Shown here one piece after another: positions 44,296-51,704 of a stretch of 64,000 bases of DNA; positions within the stretch are counted from its first letter, which is position 1; each line of letters opens with the position of its first letter. The DNA is from Rhodothermales bacterium (GTDB lineage: Bacteria > Bacteroidota > Rhodothermia > Rhodothermales > JAHQVL01): contig JAWKNW010000027.1 in the NCBI GenBank assembly GCA_041391505.1, forward strand, positions 1 through 64,000, given 5' to 3'. A program made the translations under genes and the position numbers. The notes under the pieces are model-generated. The model was not told the DNA's origin and searched no databases. It saw only the letters and a program-made list of their open reading frames with translations.

Positions 44296-46377
44296 TTACT
44301 GGGGACGCGGCGGCGGCAGGAACGGAAGGCCGCCGCTGCCCGTCCTCGGGAAAATGAAGGCGGCGGCCACGCCGGCGGCAGCCGGCAGGAGGAAGTAGGG
44401 CAGGCGCGAGCGCTTCTTGCGCAGCGTCAGCACGGGCGTGGCGTCCGGGTACGCGCTCATGTCCCACACGAAGCCGTATGCGCCGGAATCCAGCCCCGAG
44501 CCCAGGCAGGCCGCCTCGGTCTCGATGCACTGCAGCGATGCCGGCGTGCCGAGCGCGGCGCCCGTCGCATCGCGAAGCCCGAAATCGACCGTGTAGCGCC
44601 GGCTCTTGCCGTCGCGGTCGGCCATGTCGTACCGCACGATCAGCGACGATCCCTCCCGCGTCAGGGCGGCGTCGATGTCGGCCGTCGTGGTCTCGTTACG
44701 TACAATAAGCGGCTTCAGATCGATCGACAGGCGCGTGGGCGTCTGGGCGTCGATGGTCACGGGAACGGGCGCCGAAGGAATCATGAGGGCGCACTCTTCC
44801 GCCACTTCGGTGGGCAGGCACGCCGTATTCCGGGCGGACACCATGTAGGGCGCGCGGTCGGTACCGGTCACCTCGAGCGACGTCGACAGCGGGCCCACGC
44901 CGGCCGGTTCGCCATCGACGAGCACCTCCGAACCGGCGGGCGCGGTCGTCACGTCGAGCGTCCCGCGGAGCCGCTGGAGATGGACCACGAGCGGCTCGAC
45001 GCCGTCCGGCCCTTCGAACTCGAGTTCCTTGACCGAGGCCTCGTAGTAGGGATGCGAAAACGCGAAGGCCACGCGGCGCGCGTTCGGCCGGCCGGCGACC
45101 GGCTCCAGGCTCGCCGCCGGCACCGTGAACAGACCGCCGTTCGTGAAGCTCCGCGACACGCCATTGACCGTCATCGCGGCATCGGCAGGCGTCGTCGTGA
45201 TCCGGATCTGCAAGTCGCGCGGCTCCAGCTCCACGATCAGGGTGTCGCGCTGGACCACCTGGTCGGGGGTGACGCGCAGGTCCTGGGCGGCGTACCAGAT
45301 GCCGCCAACGCGCAGATAATGGTATTGCTGCGACACGTTGACGAAATCGTGCGGGGTGGAGAGGTCCACCGGCAGATCGTCCACGTTGGTGATCTCGGCG
45401 AGCGAGGGGATGCTCACCACGGTGAACGACCCACGGCCGGCGCGGCGCAGCTCGATCGAGCCGTCATCAACCAGCTGGATGTCCAGCGAGATGTAATCCG
45501 AATCCAGATACCCGCGGGGCGGAAACATGAAATGCTGGAGGAACGTCGCGTGATACCGATTCGGAATCACGGCGTTGCGCTCATCTTTCTGGGGATAGAT
45601 GCGGATCTGTTCAAAGGTGACTTCCGGGTTGCGCTGCGACTGCACCGCCCGGGTGAACGCGTCCGCGTACTGGCTGGCGGGATAGCGTTTTTCCGACGCG
45701 CGGCCGGCGTTGGACAGCTTGGAAACGACGACGAAGGCGTCGGTCAGCTGCTCGCGCAGGCTCCTGTTGATCGCCTGCGCACCTTCCTGGGCGTAGGCGG
45801 ACTCGAGGTCCTGCACCATCTCCAGCACCTTCAGGCGGGCATCCGCGTCGGACATCCCCCGAAATGCACCCCGCAACCGCTCGCGCTCCCGCTGGCGCGC
45901 CGCGTTGTCGACGATCTCGACCCCGGTGATCTTGCCCTCGGCGTCGAGCGTGAAGGCGAGCTGCGGCTGGCGCTCCGTCCCGTCTTCAAGCGACTGCACG
46001 TGGATGCCGCGCACCTCGTACACCCGATCGTCCGTCAGATGCGGCACCAGGAGCGCCCGGTAGAGGGACTGCCGCGTGCGGTATTGGCCCATCACCTCGT
46101 CCACCACCTTCTGCGCGGCGTCGACCGTGATGTAGGTCGTCCGCTGGTATTTCTGCTCGTCGATCGCAGAGAGCACCTGTGCCAGGTTGCACTCCACCGT
46201 CCGCTGCATGTCGCTGTACGCCGGCCCCAGTGGAAACAGCCGGACGGTGACGGTGGTCGGCCCCTGGCAATCGCTCTGCGCCAGACCGGCACGCGGTACG
46301 GCCAGAGACCCGAGCGCCAGCATGCCCATCGCAAGGGACCGCAAGCACGATATCTTCGAAAACATCCTGTTTTTCAT
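44296..46377 (-). CDS. secreted PEGA-domain-like protein with C-terminal membrane helix
   Basis: 693 residues. Signal peptide (SLAMGMLALGSLAVPRAGLAQ), then a unique region rich in charged helices (residues about 35-290), and a beta-rich region with repeats of PEGA character, such as VTTAPAGSEVLVDGEPAGVGPLSTSLEVTG. Near the C terminus KKRSRLPYFLLPAAAGVAAAFIF forms a hydrophobic helix followed by a Gly/Pro tail. PEGA modules occur in surface-layer and stalk proteins. It lies between two T9SS cargo genes with small gaps on the same strand but has no YPNP domain itself, so it may be the membrane-bound partner of the cluster. Confidence 0.72.
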   Translation of the reverse strand: MKNRMFSKISCLRSLAMGMLALGSLAVPRAGLAQSDCQGPTTVTVRLFPLGPAYSDMQRTVECNLAQVLSAIDEQKYQRTTYITVDAAQKVVDEVMGQYRTRQSLYRALLVPHLTDDRVYEVRGIHVQSLEDGTERQPQLAFTLDAEGKITGVEIVDNAARQRERERLRGAFRGMSDADARLKVLEMVQDLESAYAQEGAQAINRSLREQLTDAFVVVSKLSNAGRASEKRYPASQYADAFTRAVQSQRNPEVTFEQIRIYPQKDERNAVIPNRYHATFLQHFMFPPRGYLDSDYISLDIQLVDDGSIELRRAGRGSFTVVSIPSLAEITNVDDLPVDLSTPHDFVNVSQQYHYLRVGGIWYAAQDLRVTPDQVVQRDTLIVELEPRDLQIRITTTPADAAMTVNGVSRSFTNGGLFTVPAASLEPVAGRPNARRVAFAFSHPYYEASVKELEFEGPDGVEPLVVHLQRLRGTLDVTTAPAGSEVLVDGEPAGVGPLSTSLEVTGTDRAPYMVSARNTACLPTEVAEECALMIPSAPVPVTIDAQTPTRLSIDLKPLIVRNETTTADIDAALTREGSSLIVRYDMADRDGKSRRYTVDFGLRDATGAALGTPASLQCIETEAACLGSGLDSGAYGFVWDMSAYPDATPVLTLRKKRSRLPYFLLPAAAGVAAAFIFPRTGSGGLPFLPPPRPQ

Positions 46378-46426
46378 AAGTGGGGGCGGGTGGGATACGG
46401 GTCGATCGCGGTCGATCGGCCATCAA

Positions 46427-48598
46427 CTATTTCATCAGGACCATCGGCCGCACCTGCACGCCGGCCCGGGTTTCGAGGCGATACAGATAGAGCCCGCTGG
46501 CGAGCGTGCCGGCGTTGAATTCGACTTCGTGGGCGCCGGCGTCGACCGTACCATCGATCAGCACGCGCACCTCACGGCCCACGGCGTCGAACACGCGCAG
46601 CTTCACGGGCTGGGCCTCCGCGAGCGCAAAGCGGATCGTGGTGGTCGGGTTGAACGGATTCGGGTAGTTGGTCAGCACACCCTGCGGAGGGGCCGCGCCG
46701 GCCGGCGAATTGATAATCGAAAAGTTGACCGTGAGCGGTCCGTACGCGCGGCCCAGGCTCGGCGTGTCGTTGTCGTACGGGATGCCGAGCAGGCTGTACG
46801 ACCCGTTCAGCGGCGAGGGCCACACGCCATAGTTGGGGATGTTGGGCGGATCGACGTCGATCGACGTGTCCGTCCCCTGCACGGCCTGGTTGAAGTCGCC
46901 ATACAGCGAATACGGCCGAGCGCGCTCGGTCGATGTGCGGGCGACGGCACCGTTGAGCGACAGCGTGAACTTGACGCTCTCGAGGATATCCTGCGGGTCG
47001 CGGGTGTTGGCCCGGATGTTCAGGCTCGCCGGCAGCGCCGCCAGGTTGAGCACGGCGCCATCGGGGATGGGGTCGTATTCCGGAATCGGCGCATCCGCGC
47101 CGGCATCGATGAGCGTATAGCTCTCGATCCGCGGTCCGATCACGCTGAAGTTCAGCGTCGCGCCATCGAACGGCGTCCCCTGCCCGCCGGCGCCGGCGAA
47201 GGGCGTCCCGGTCAACGTGTACGCGCCGATATCGAGGCCGCCCGGGAGAAAATCGCCGGCCGTGTCGCCGTAGACGCTGTACGGGGCCGTGTCGTCCGTC
47301 GCGTTCGCTTCGCCGCCCACGCCGCCGTCCGAGCGGACGAGCGCCATCACCACGCTGCCGATGACCCCTTGCGGGTCGATCGCGTTCGCGCGGATGTTGA
47401 GGTTCGGGGGCAGCACGGTGAGATCCAGCACGGCGCCTTCGGCGATGGGGTCGTAGCCGTCGACCGGCGCGTCGGTATCGGCGTCGATCAGCGTGAAGCC
47501 GCCGATGCCCGGCGCGGCCGTCTCGGCGACGGTAAAGCCGACGCTCAGCGGCGTCCCGGCGGCGCCGGTGCCGCCCGGCCCTCCGTAGGGGATGGCTTCG
47601 AGGATGTACGAGCCGCCGGCCAGATCGAACGGCGTGAAGTCGCCGGCGTCGTCGCCCAGCGCCGCAAACGGCGCGAGGTCGTCGGTCGACACGACGAGCG
47701 TATCGCCCGTGGCCTGATTGATGAGGTGGAACGTGACGCTCCGGGCGCAGCCGTCCGTGTTAAACGCTGCGTTAAAATTCGGCCGCGGCGAGGGCACGGC
47801 GTCGAGATCGAGCGCCGCCCCGTCGAGCAGCAACCCGATCACGGCATCGGCGACGGCGTCGATGTGGGTGAAGAAATCGTCGCCTACATATTCATCCACG
47901 ACGAAGGTGCCGTCGTCGCCCGTGAAAGAAAGCGTTAGCTGGGCATCGCCGGTACCCCGGAATCGGTCGACGACGGCGTAAACCGGTTCATCTCCGCCGG
48001 AAGCCGTCACGAAGGCGACCTCGGTCGGCGGTGCGCCGGCCAGTTGGGAGGCATCGCCGTACGCGCCGTCGGGAAGGAGCCCGGTCGGGTCGCCCACGAT
48101 CTGGCCGTTGCGATCGAACAGAAACAGGTCGAAGTCCGTCACCGTGCCGTCGTTGGCGGTCCAGTCCAGTTGCACGGTCAGCGTGTTGCCGGAGGTCAGC
48201 GTGGAGGCCAGCGTATAGTCCTGATCGGCCGTGGGATCGAATTCGGCGCGGCAGAAATCGTGCGCCTCGTCGGGAAACGAGAAGGCGACGGCCGGGGCGG
48301 TATCGACATACCGGGCGGTATAGACCACGTCGAGCCGGCTCGCGCTGTTGACGGCCGGCGGCGTCCGCCGTCCGCCCTTCGAGGCCGTCTGAACGCCGAC
48401 CGCGCGCGCTTCCCGATGGGCCTGTATGACCGATTGGATACGCGTCAGCGCCGCCGCGTCGAGTTCAGGCGCCGCGGGGGTGTCCTGAAAGCGCTTGGAC
48501 TGGGCGTGGAGTGCGTCGGGCGCAAGGAGGCAGAGGACGAGTGCGAATAGAGCCAGCGGAACGGCAGCCGGCTTGAAGGATGCGCGTTTGGCGAACAT
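46427..48598 (-). CDS. secreted repeat protein with T9SS sorting domain
   Basis: 723 residues with signal peptide (VPLALFALVLCLLAPDALHAQ). Residues about 110-240 resemble a pre-peptidase C-terminal beta sandwich (DYTLASTLTSGNTLTVQLDWTANDGTVTDFDLFLF). Then three related modules occur, each with a (F/Y)TLIDADTDAP...YDPI(A/P)(E/D)GAVL(D/N)L...LNIRAN segment and a YSLYGD... stretch. It ends LTNYPNPFNPTTTIRFAL, FDAVGREVRVLIDG, ASGLYLYRLET, a type A T9SS sorting domain. Unknown role at the surface; the first gene of the three-gene minus-strand surface cluster. Confidence 0.85.
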   Translation of the reverse strand: MFAKRASFKPAAVPLALFALVLCLLAPDALHAQSKRFQDTPAAPELDAAALTRIQSVIQAHREARAVGVQTASKGGRRTPPAVNSASRLDVVYTARYVDTAPAVAFSFPDEAHDFCRAEFDPTADQDYTLASTLTSGNTLTVQLDWTANDGTVTDFDLFLFDRNGQIVGDPTGLLPDGAYGDASQLAGAPPTEVAFVTASGGDEPVYAVVDRFRGTGDAQLTLSFTGDDGTFVVDEYVGDDFFTHIDAVADAVIGLLLDGAALDLDAVPSPRPNFNAAFNTDGCARSVTFHLINQATGDTLVVSTDDLAPFAALGDDAGDFTPFDLAGGSYILEAIPYGGPGGTGAAGTPLSVGFTVAETAAPGIGGFTLIDADTDAPVDGYDPIAEGAVLDLTVLPPNLNIRANAIDPQGVIGSVVMALVRSDGGVGGEANATDDTAPYSVYGDTAGDFLPGGLDIGAYTLTGTPFAGAGGQGTPFDGATLNFSVIGPRIESYTLIDAGADAPIPEYDPIPDGAVLNLAALPASLNIRANTRDPQDILESVKFTLSLNGAVARTSTERARPYSLYGDFNQAVQGTDTSIDVDPPNIPNYGVWPSPLNGSYSLLGIPYDNDTPSLGRAYGPLTVNFSIINSPAGAAPPQGVLTNYPNPFNPTTTIRFALAEAQPVKLRVFDAVGREVRVLIDGTVDAGAHEVEFNAGTLASGLYLYRLETRAGVQVRPMVLMK

Positions 48599-48924
48599 CT
48601 AGGCGATAGATCTTGTAAGGGCGATCAAGGAGCAGGTGGCCGGCGCACGATGGAATAGGGTGCACGTAATAACGCACGTGGGTACGCACGCGACGATACG
48701 GGCACGAGCCAGCAAACGATCGGAATCCGGTAGGATAATGGGCAGACGTGGGTGCTGTGCCGATGCTGTGCCGGTTCCGTGCGTTTGCAACAGACGCCGA
48801 AAACCTCCCCAATTATCCCAACAAAAAAGCGGATTTCCAAATCCGCCTGGAGGTTTTTTAAGGCCGGCTCACACGCGCTCCGCGCCGGCCGGCGTGCGCC
48901 GTGAAGTGGCTGCGGCGCCGGGTC
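48599..48924. other. intergenic region between surface cluster and sulfur operon
   Basis: About 326 bases. The part near 48600-48790 should contain the promoter for the minus-strand surface genes; the part near 48800-48860 carries the terminator of the sulfur operon. Overlapping short frames here look non-coding. Confidence 0.5.
48823..48857 (-). terminator. intrinsic terminator of the sulfite-reduction operon
   Basis: Arms gcggattt (48829-48836) and aaatccgc (48839-48846) form a tight stem; on the minus strand it is followed directly by TTTTTTG. An outer pair aaaacctcc (48800-48808) / ggaggtttt (48849-48857) extends the structure and gives a T-run on the plus strand as well, so it may work in both directions. 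It sits 80 bases after the stop at 48925. Confidence 0.85.
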
Positions 48925-49563
48925 TCACGCCGCGGGCGCCAGGATCGCCTCGACCTGCCGCGCCGCGCCGTCGCGATCTTCCTCGCGCAGGCGCTCCAGG
49001 ATGTCGCTATCCACCAGCCGGTACCACCGCTCCCGACGCGTCTCGAAATCCGGAAAACGGCGCATCATCTCGGTCCGCAACGCCCCCATCATCTCCAGAA
49101 ATTCGCCGTATTCGGGGCCGAACTCCTGCTCGAACCGCTGCCGCAGCCGGACCGACAGCGCCGGCGCGCATCCGCTGGTGGAGATGGTGACCACGAGGGG
49201 GCCGCGCCGGATCACTGAGCCGGCCACGAACGAGCAATGCGGCACGTCGTCCATCGCGTTGATCAGCACCTTTTCGCGCTGTGCCTCTTCCCAGATCGGC
49301 TTCTTTTCCCCTTCGTACCGGCACGACACGATCGTGAGAAACGCATCGGCGAGATCGCCGGCTTCATAGCGCCGCGCCCTCCACGACACGTCGCCGGCGT
49401 CGACCGCCGCCTGCAAGGCCGGCGTCAGCGCGGGATAGACGACCGTCACGTCGGCCCCGTGCTCGCGAAGCTCCAGCGCCTTGCGTTCGGCCTCGTGGTC
49501 GCCGCCAAAAACGACGCAACGCCGGCCCGAGAGGTCGTTCAGCAGGATCGGATAGACGTTCAT
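48925..49563 (-). CDS. precorrin-2 dehydrogenase / sirohydrochlorin ferrochelatase (Met8/CysG N-terminal type)
   Basis: 212 residues from ATG 49563 (MNVYPILLNDLSGRRCVVFGG). Completes siroheme, the cofactor of sulfite reductase: NAD-dependent oxidation of precorrin-2 and iron insertion. The N-terminal Rossmann region VVFGGDHEAERKALELREHGADVTVV and the siroheme-synthase motif VPHCSFVAGSVIRRGPLVVTISTSGCAPALSVRLRQ are clear. The methyltransferase half of CysG is encoded separately two genes upstream. Its start overlaps the APS reductase stop (ATGA). Last gene before the operon terminator. Confidence 0.92.
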   Translation of the reverse strand: MNVYPILLNDLSGRRCVVFGGDHEAERKALELREHGADVTVVYPALTPALQAAVDAGDVSWRARRYEAGDLADAFLTIVSCRYEGEKKPIWEEAQREKVLINAMDDVPHCSFVAGSVIRRGPLVVTISTSGCAPALSVRLRQRFEQEFGPEYGEFLEMMGALRTEMMRRFPDFETRRERWYRLVDSDILERLREEDRDGAARQVEAILAPAA

Positions 49564-50273
49564 GCCGCCTGGGTATTGAGATGGATGCCGCACTCGACCT
49601 TGTCCAGCCCGGCCCAGCGGCCCGAGCGCTCGTGCTCGCCGGCGCCCACCGCCCGCGTGCAGGGCATGCATCCGATGCTGGGATATCCGCGGTCGTGCAG
49701 CGTGTTGTACGGCAACTCGTTGAGCCGGATATACGACCACACGTCTTCCGACGTCCAGTAGGCCAGCGGATTGATCTTGATGAGCTGGTTCGCCGGATCC
49801 CAGTCGACCACCGACGCCCGCGCCCTCGTCCTGGCCTGGTCCCGGCGGATGCCGGTGATCCAGGCCTCCCGGCCCTGCAGAAACGAGCGGAGCGGCAGCA
49901 CCTTCCGCAGGAAGCAGCACTGGTTGGCGTTGCGCTCCCATAGCGCCGGCCCGTGCTCCGCGTCCTGATCCGCCACCGACAACCCGCCGTGCACGCGCAC
50001 GAAGTGGATGTCCAGCTGCGAAGCAAGCTGATCCCGCAGCGCGTAGGTCTCAGGGAAGAGGAGATCGGTGTCCAGATAAAACACGTCCGACCCGGGCCGC
50101 AGCTCGCTGAGGATATGCGTCAATACGATGCCCGATGTGCCGAAACCCGTCGCCATCACGACGTCATCGCCGAACGTCTCGTAGCTCCACTGCAAAATCG
50201 CGCGGGGAGAAGCCGACTCGAGATCGGCCTGAAGCGCCTTCAGCTGTTTGGGTGTCCAGTGAGGGTGTTCCAT
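49560..50273 (-). CDS. cysH: adenylyl-sulfate (APS) reductase, thioredoxin-dependent, [4Fe-4S] type
   Basis: 237 residues. Reduces activated sulfate to sulfite in assimilation. The CysH fold is seen in GFGTSGIVLTHIL and DTDLLFPETY; the catalytic cysteine is Cys228 in VECGIH. It also keeps Cys119-Cys120 and Cys202-xx-Cys205, the CC/CxxC set that binds an iron-sulfur cluster and marks APS rather than PAPS reductases, so no APS kinase step is needed. It ends with a short tail. Overlaps the precorrin-2 dehydrogenase gene by four bases and follows the methyltransferase by 11. Confidence 0.93.
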   Translation of the reverse strand: MEHPHWTPKQLKALQADLESASPRAILQWSYETFGDDVVMATGFGTSGIVLTHILSELRPGSDVFYLDTDLLFPETYALRDQLASQLDIHFVRVHGGLSVADQDAEHGPALWERNANQCCFLRKVLPLRSFLQGREAWITGIRRDQARTRARASVVDWDPANQLIKINPLAYWTSEDVWSYIRLNELPYNTLHDRGYPSIGCMPCTRAVGAGEHERSGRWAGLDKVECGIHLNTQAA

Positions 50274-50284
50274 ACGTCGAATCC

Positions 50285-51097
50285 TCAGGCAGAGAGCGCC
50301 ACTAGATGATCTGAAAAGGGGGCGCGCATCCGCTCGATGCCCGCCGTGTCTGAAGTATCGTACCAGGCCAGCCGTTCATGAATCGCCGCCACCTCGCCGA
50401 TGACAATCGTCGCCGGCGAGGCCAGGTGCGCCGCCCGCTCGGCGATGGTGGCCAGCGTGCCGCCGACGGTCTCCTGCTGCGCCGTGGCGGCGCGGGAGAT
50501 GACGGCGACCGGCGTCTCGGCGGAAAGCCCGTTGGCCAGCAACCCGCCGGCGATCTCCCGGAGACGGCCGAGCCCCATGAGGACGATCAGCGTCGTGGCG
50601 CGCGCCAGCGCGGCCCAGTCGGGCATCTCGTCGGGCCGGCAGGTGTGCCCGGTCACCACGGTGAACCCGCGCGCGCGTTCGCGATGCGTGACCGGGATGC
50701 CGGCATACGCCGGCGCCGCGATCGAACTGGAGATGCCGGGCACGATTTCGAACGCAATGCCTGCCTCGCGCAGGGTCAGCGCTTCTTCGCCGCCGCGGCC
50801 GAACACGAACGGGTCGCCGCCCTTCAACCGCACGACGCGTTCGTGCCGGTGCGCCAGGTGCACCAGCAGGCGTTCGATGTCCGCCTGCTCCATCGCCACG
50901 CTGCCCGGCGCCTTGCCGGCATAGATGCGCTCGGCGCGCGCCGGCGCTTCGTCCAGCAACGCGGGATGCACCAGCCGGTCGTAGACGAGCGCGTCGGCCG
51001 TCCGGATGGCGTTCAGGCCGCGGACGGTGATGAGTTCGGGGTCGCCGGGGCCGGCGCCCACGAGGTAGACCGTGCCGGTTCGTTTATGCGGCCTCAT
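50285..51097 (-). CDS. cobA: uroporphyrinogen-III C-methyltransferase (SUMT)
   Basis: 270 residues from ATG 51097 (MRPHKRTGTVYLVGAGPGDPEL). It methylates uroporphyrinogen III at C2 and C7 to give precorrin-2, the first committed step to siroheme. Motifs: VGAGPGDPELITVRG, YDRLV, VRLKGGDPFVFGRGGEE, VPGISSSIAAPAYAGIPVTHR, and TLIVLMGLGRL. Length is typical for the stand-alone enzyme. Its first 14 bases overlap the end of the unknown gene upstream, so the two are coupled. Confidence 0.94.
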   Translation of the reverse strand: MRPHKRTGTVYLVGAGPGDPELITVRGLNAIRTADALVYDRLVHPALLDEAPARAERIYAGKAPGSVAMEQADIERLLVHLAHRHERVVRLKGGDPFVFGRGGEEALTLREAGIAFEIVPGISSSIAAPAYAGIPVTHRERARGFTVVTGHTCRPDEMPDWAALARATTLIVLMGLGRLREIAGGLLANGLSAETPVAVISRAATAQQETVGGTLATIAERAAHLASPATIVIGEVAAIHERLAWYDTSDTAGIERMRAPFSDHLVALSA

Positions 51098-51692
51098 GCA
51101 ACGCCTCCGTCTGCAAGAGGGCGGCCAGCGCATCCTCGTAGACGCGCACGCCGGTCACGCCGGCGACCGATACCTGGAGCGCGAGCGGCCCGCGCGGGTC
51201 GGACGCGCTTCGCGCCGTCCGCGGCGCCCCGAGGCCCGCGCCGGCAAACAGCTGTCCGAGCGTCTCCGACACCTGCTGCAGGCTCGCCTCGTCGTTCGGG
51301 TAATGCAGCGTATCGACCAGCGTCAGTTCGAAGGCGTCGGCCCGCACGATCGACGGCGACGCCTTGAGATCCTCCAGCAACGTCCGGACGCCGGCGGCGG
51401 CGGCGACCAGGGCCTGGGCGACGGCGCCCGACAGCGTGCCGGCTACGTCCCGCTTCCGGGTGTAGCGAAACCCGAGCGTGCCGCCGGCGGAATCGACGGC
51501 GAAATCGGCCTCGTGCCCCACCAGGACGATGCCCGGGCCCCGATGCACGTGCCGGTAGTCGGCCACGTCGAGCAGCACGATGTCGGTCCGCCCCTCGCGA
51601 ATCCAACGGTGAAACACGGGCACGACATGCCCGGGCGAAAACGTCTCGGGGACGTCCAGAACAAAGCGAACCTGTATGCGATGCGGTTTCAT
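51084..51692 (-). CDS. uncharacterised protein of the sulfite-reduction operon
   Basis: 202 residues (MKPHRIQVRFVLDVPETFSPGH). It has no signal peptide, cysteine or membrane segment. Segments VVPVFHRWIREGRTDIVLLDVADYRHVHRGPGIVLVGHEADFAVD and GFRYTRKRDVAG look like an alpha/beta domain of about 130 residues, followed by a helix and a C-terminal strand/helix part. Its place, 12 bases after sulfite reductase and overlapping the SUMT gene by 14, argues for a role in sulfite reduction or siroheme delivery. Family not recognised; the coding call rests on position, length and clean composition. Confidence 0.72.
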   Translation of the reverse strand: MKPHRIQVRFVLDVPETFSPGHVVPVFHRWIREGRTDIVLLDVADYRHVHRGPGIVLVGHEADFAVDSAGGTLGFRYTRKRDVAGTLSGAVAQALVAAAAGVRTLLEDLKASPSIVRADAFELTLVDTLHYPNDEASLQQVSETLGQLFAGAGLGAPRTARSASDPRGPLALQVSVAGVTGVRVYEDALAALLQTEALHEAA

Positions 51693-51704
51693 GGGCGTCT
51701 CGGG

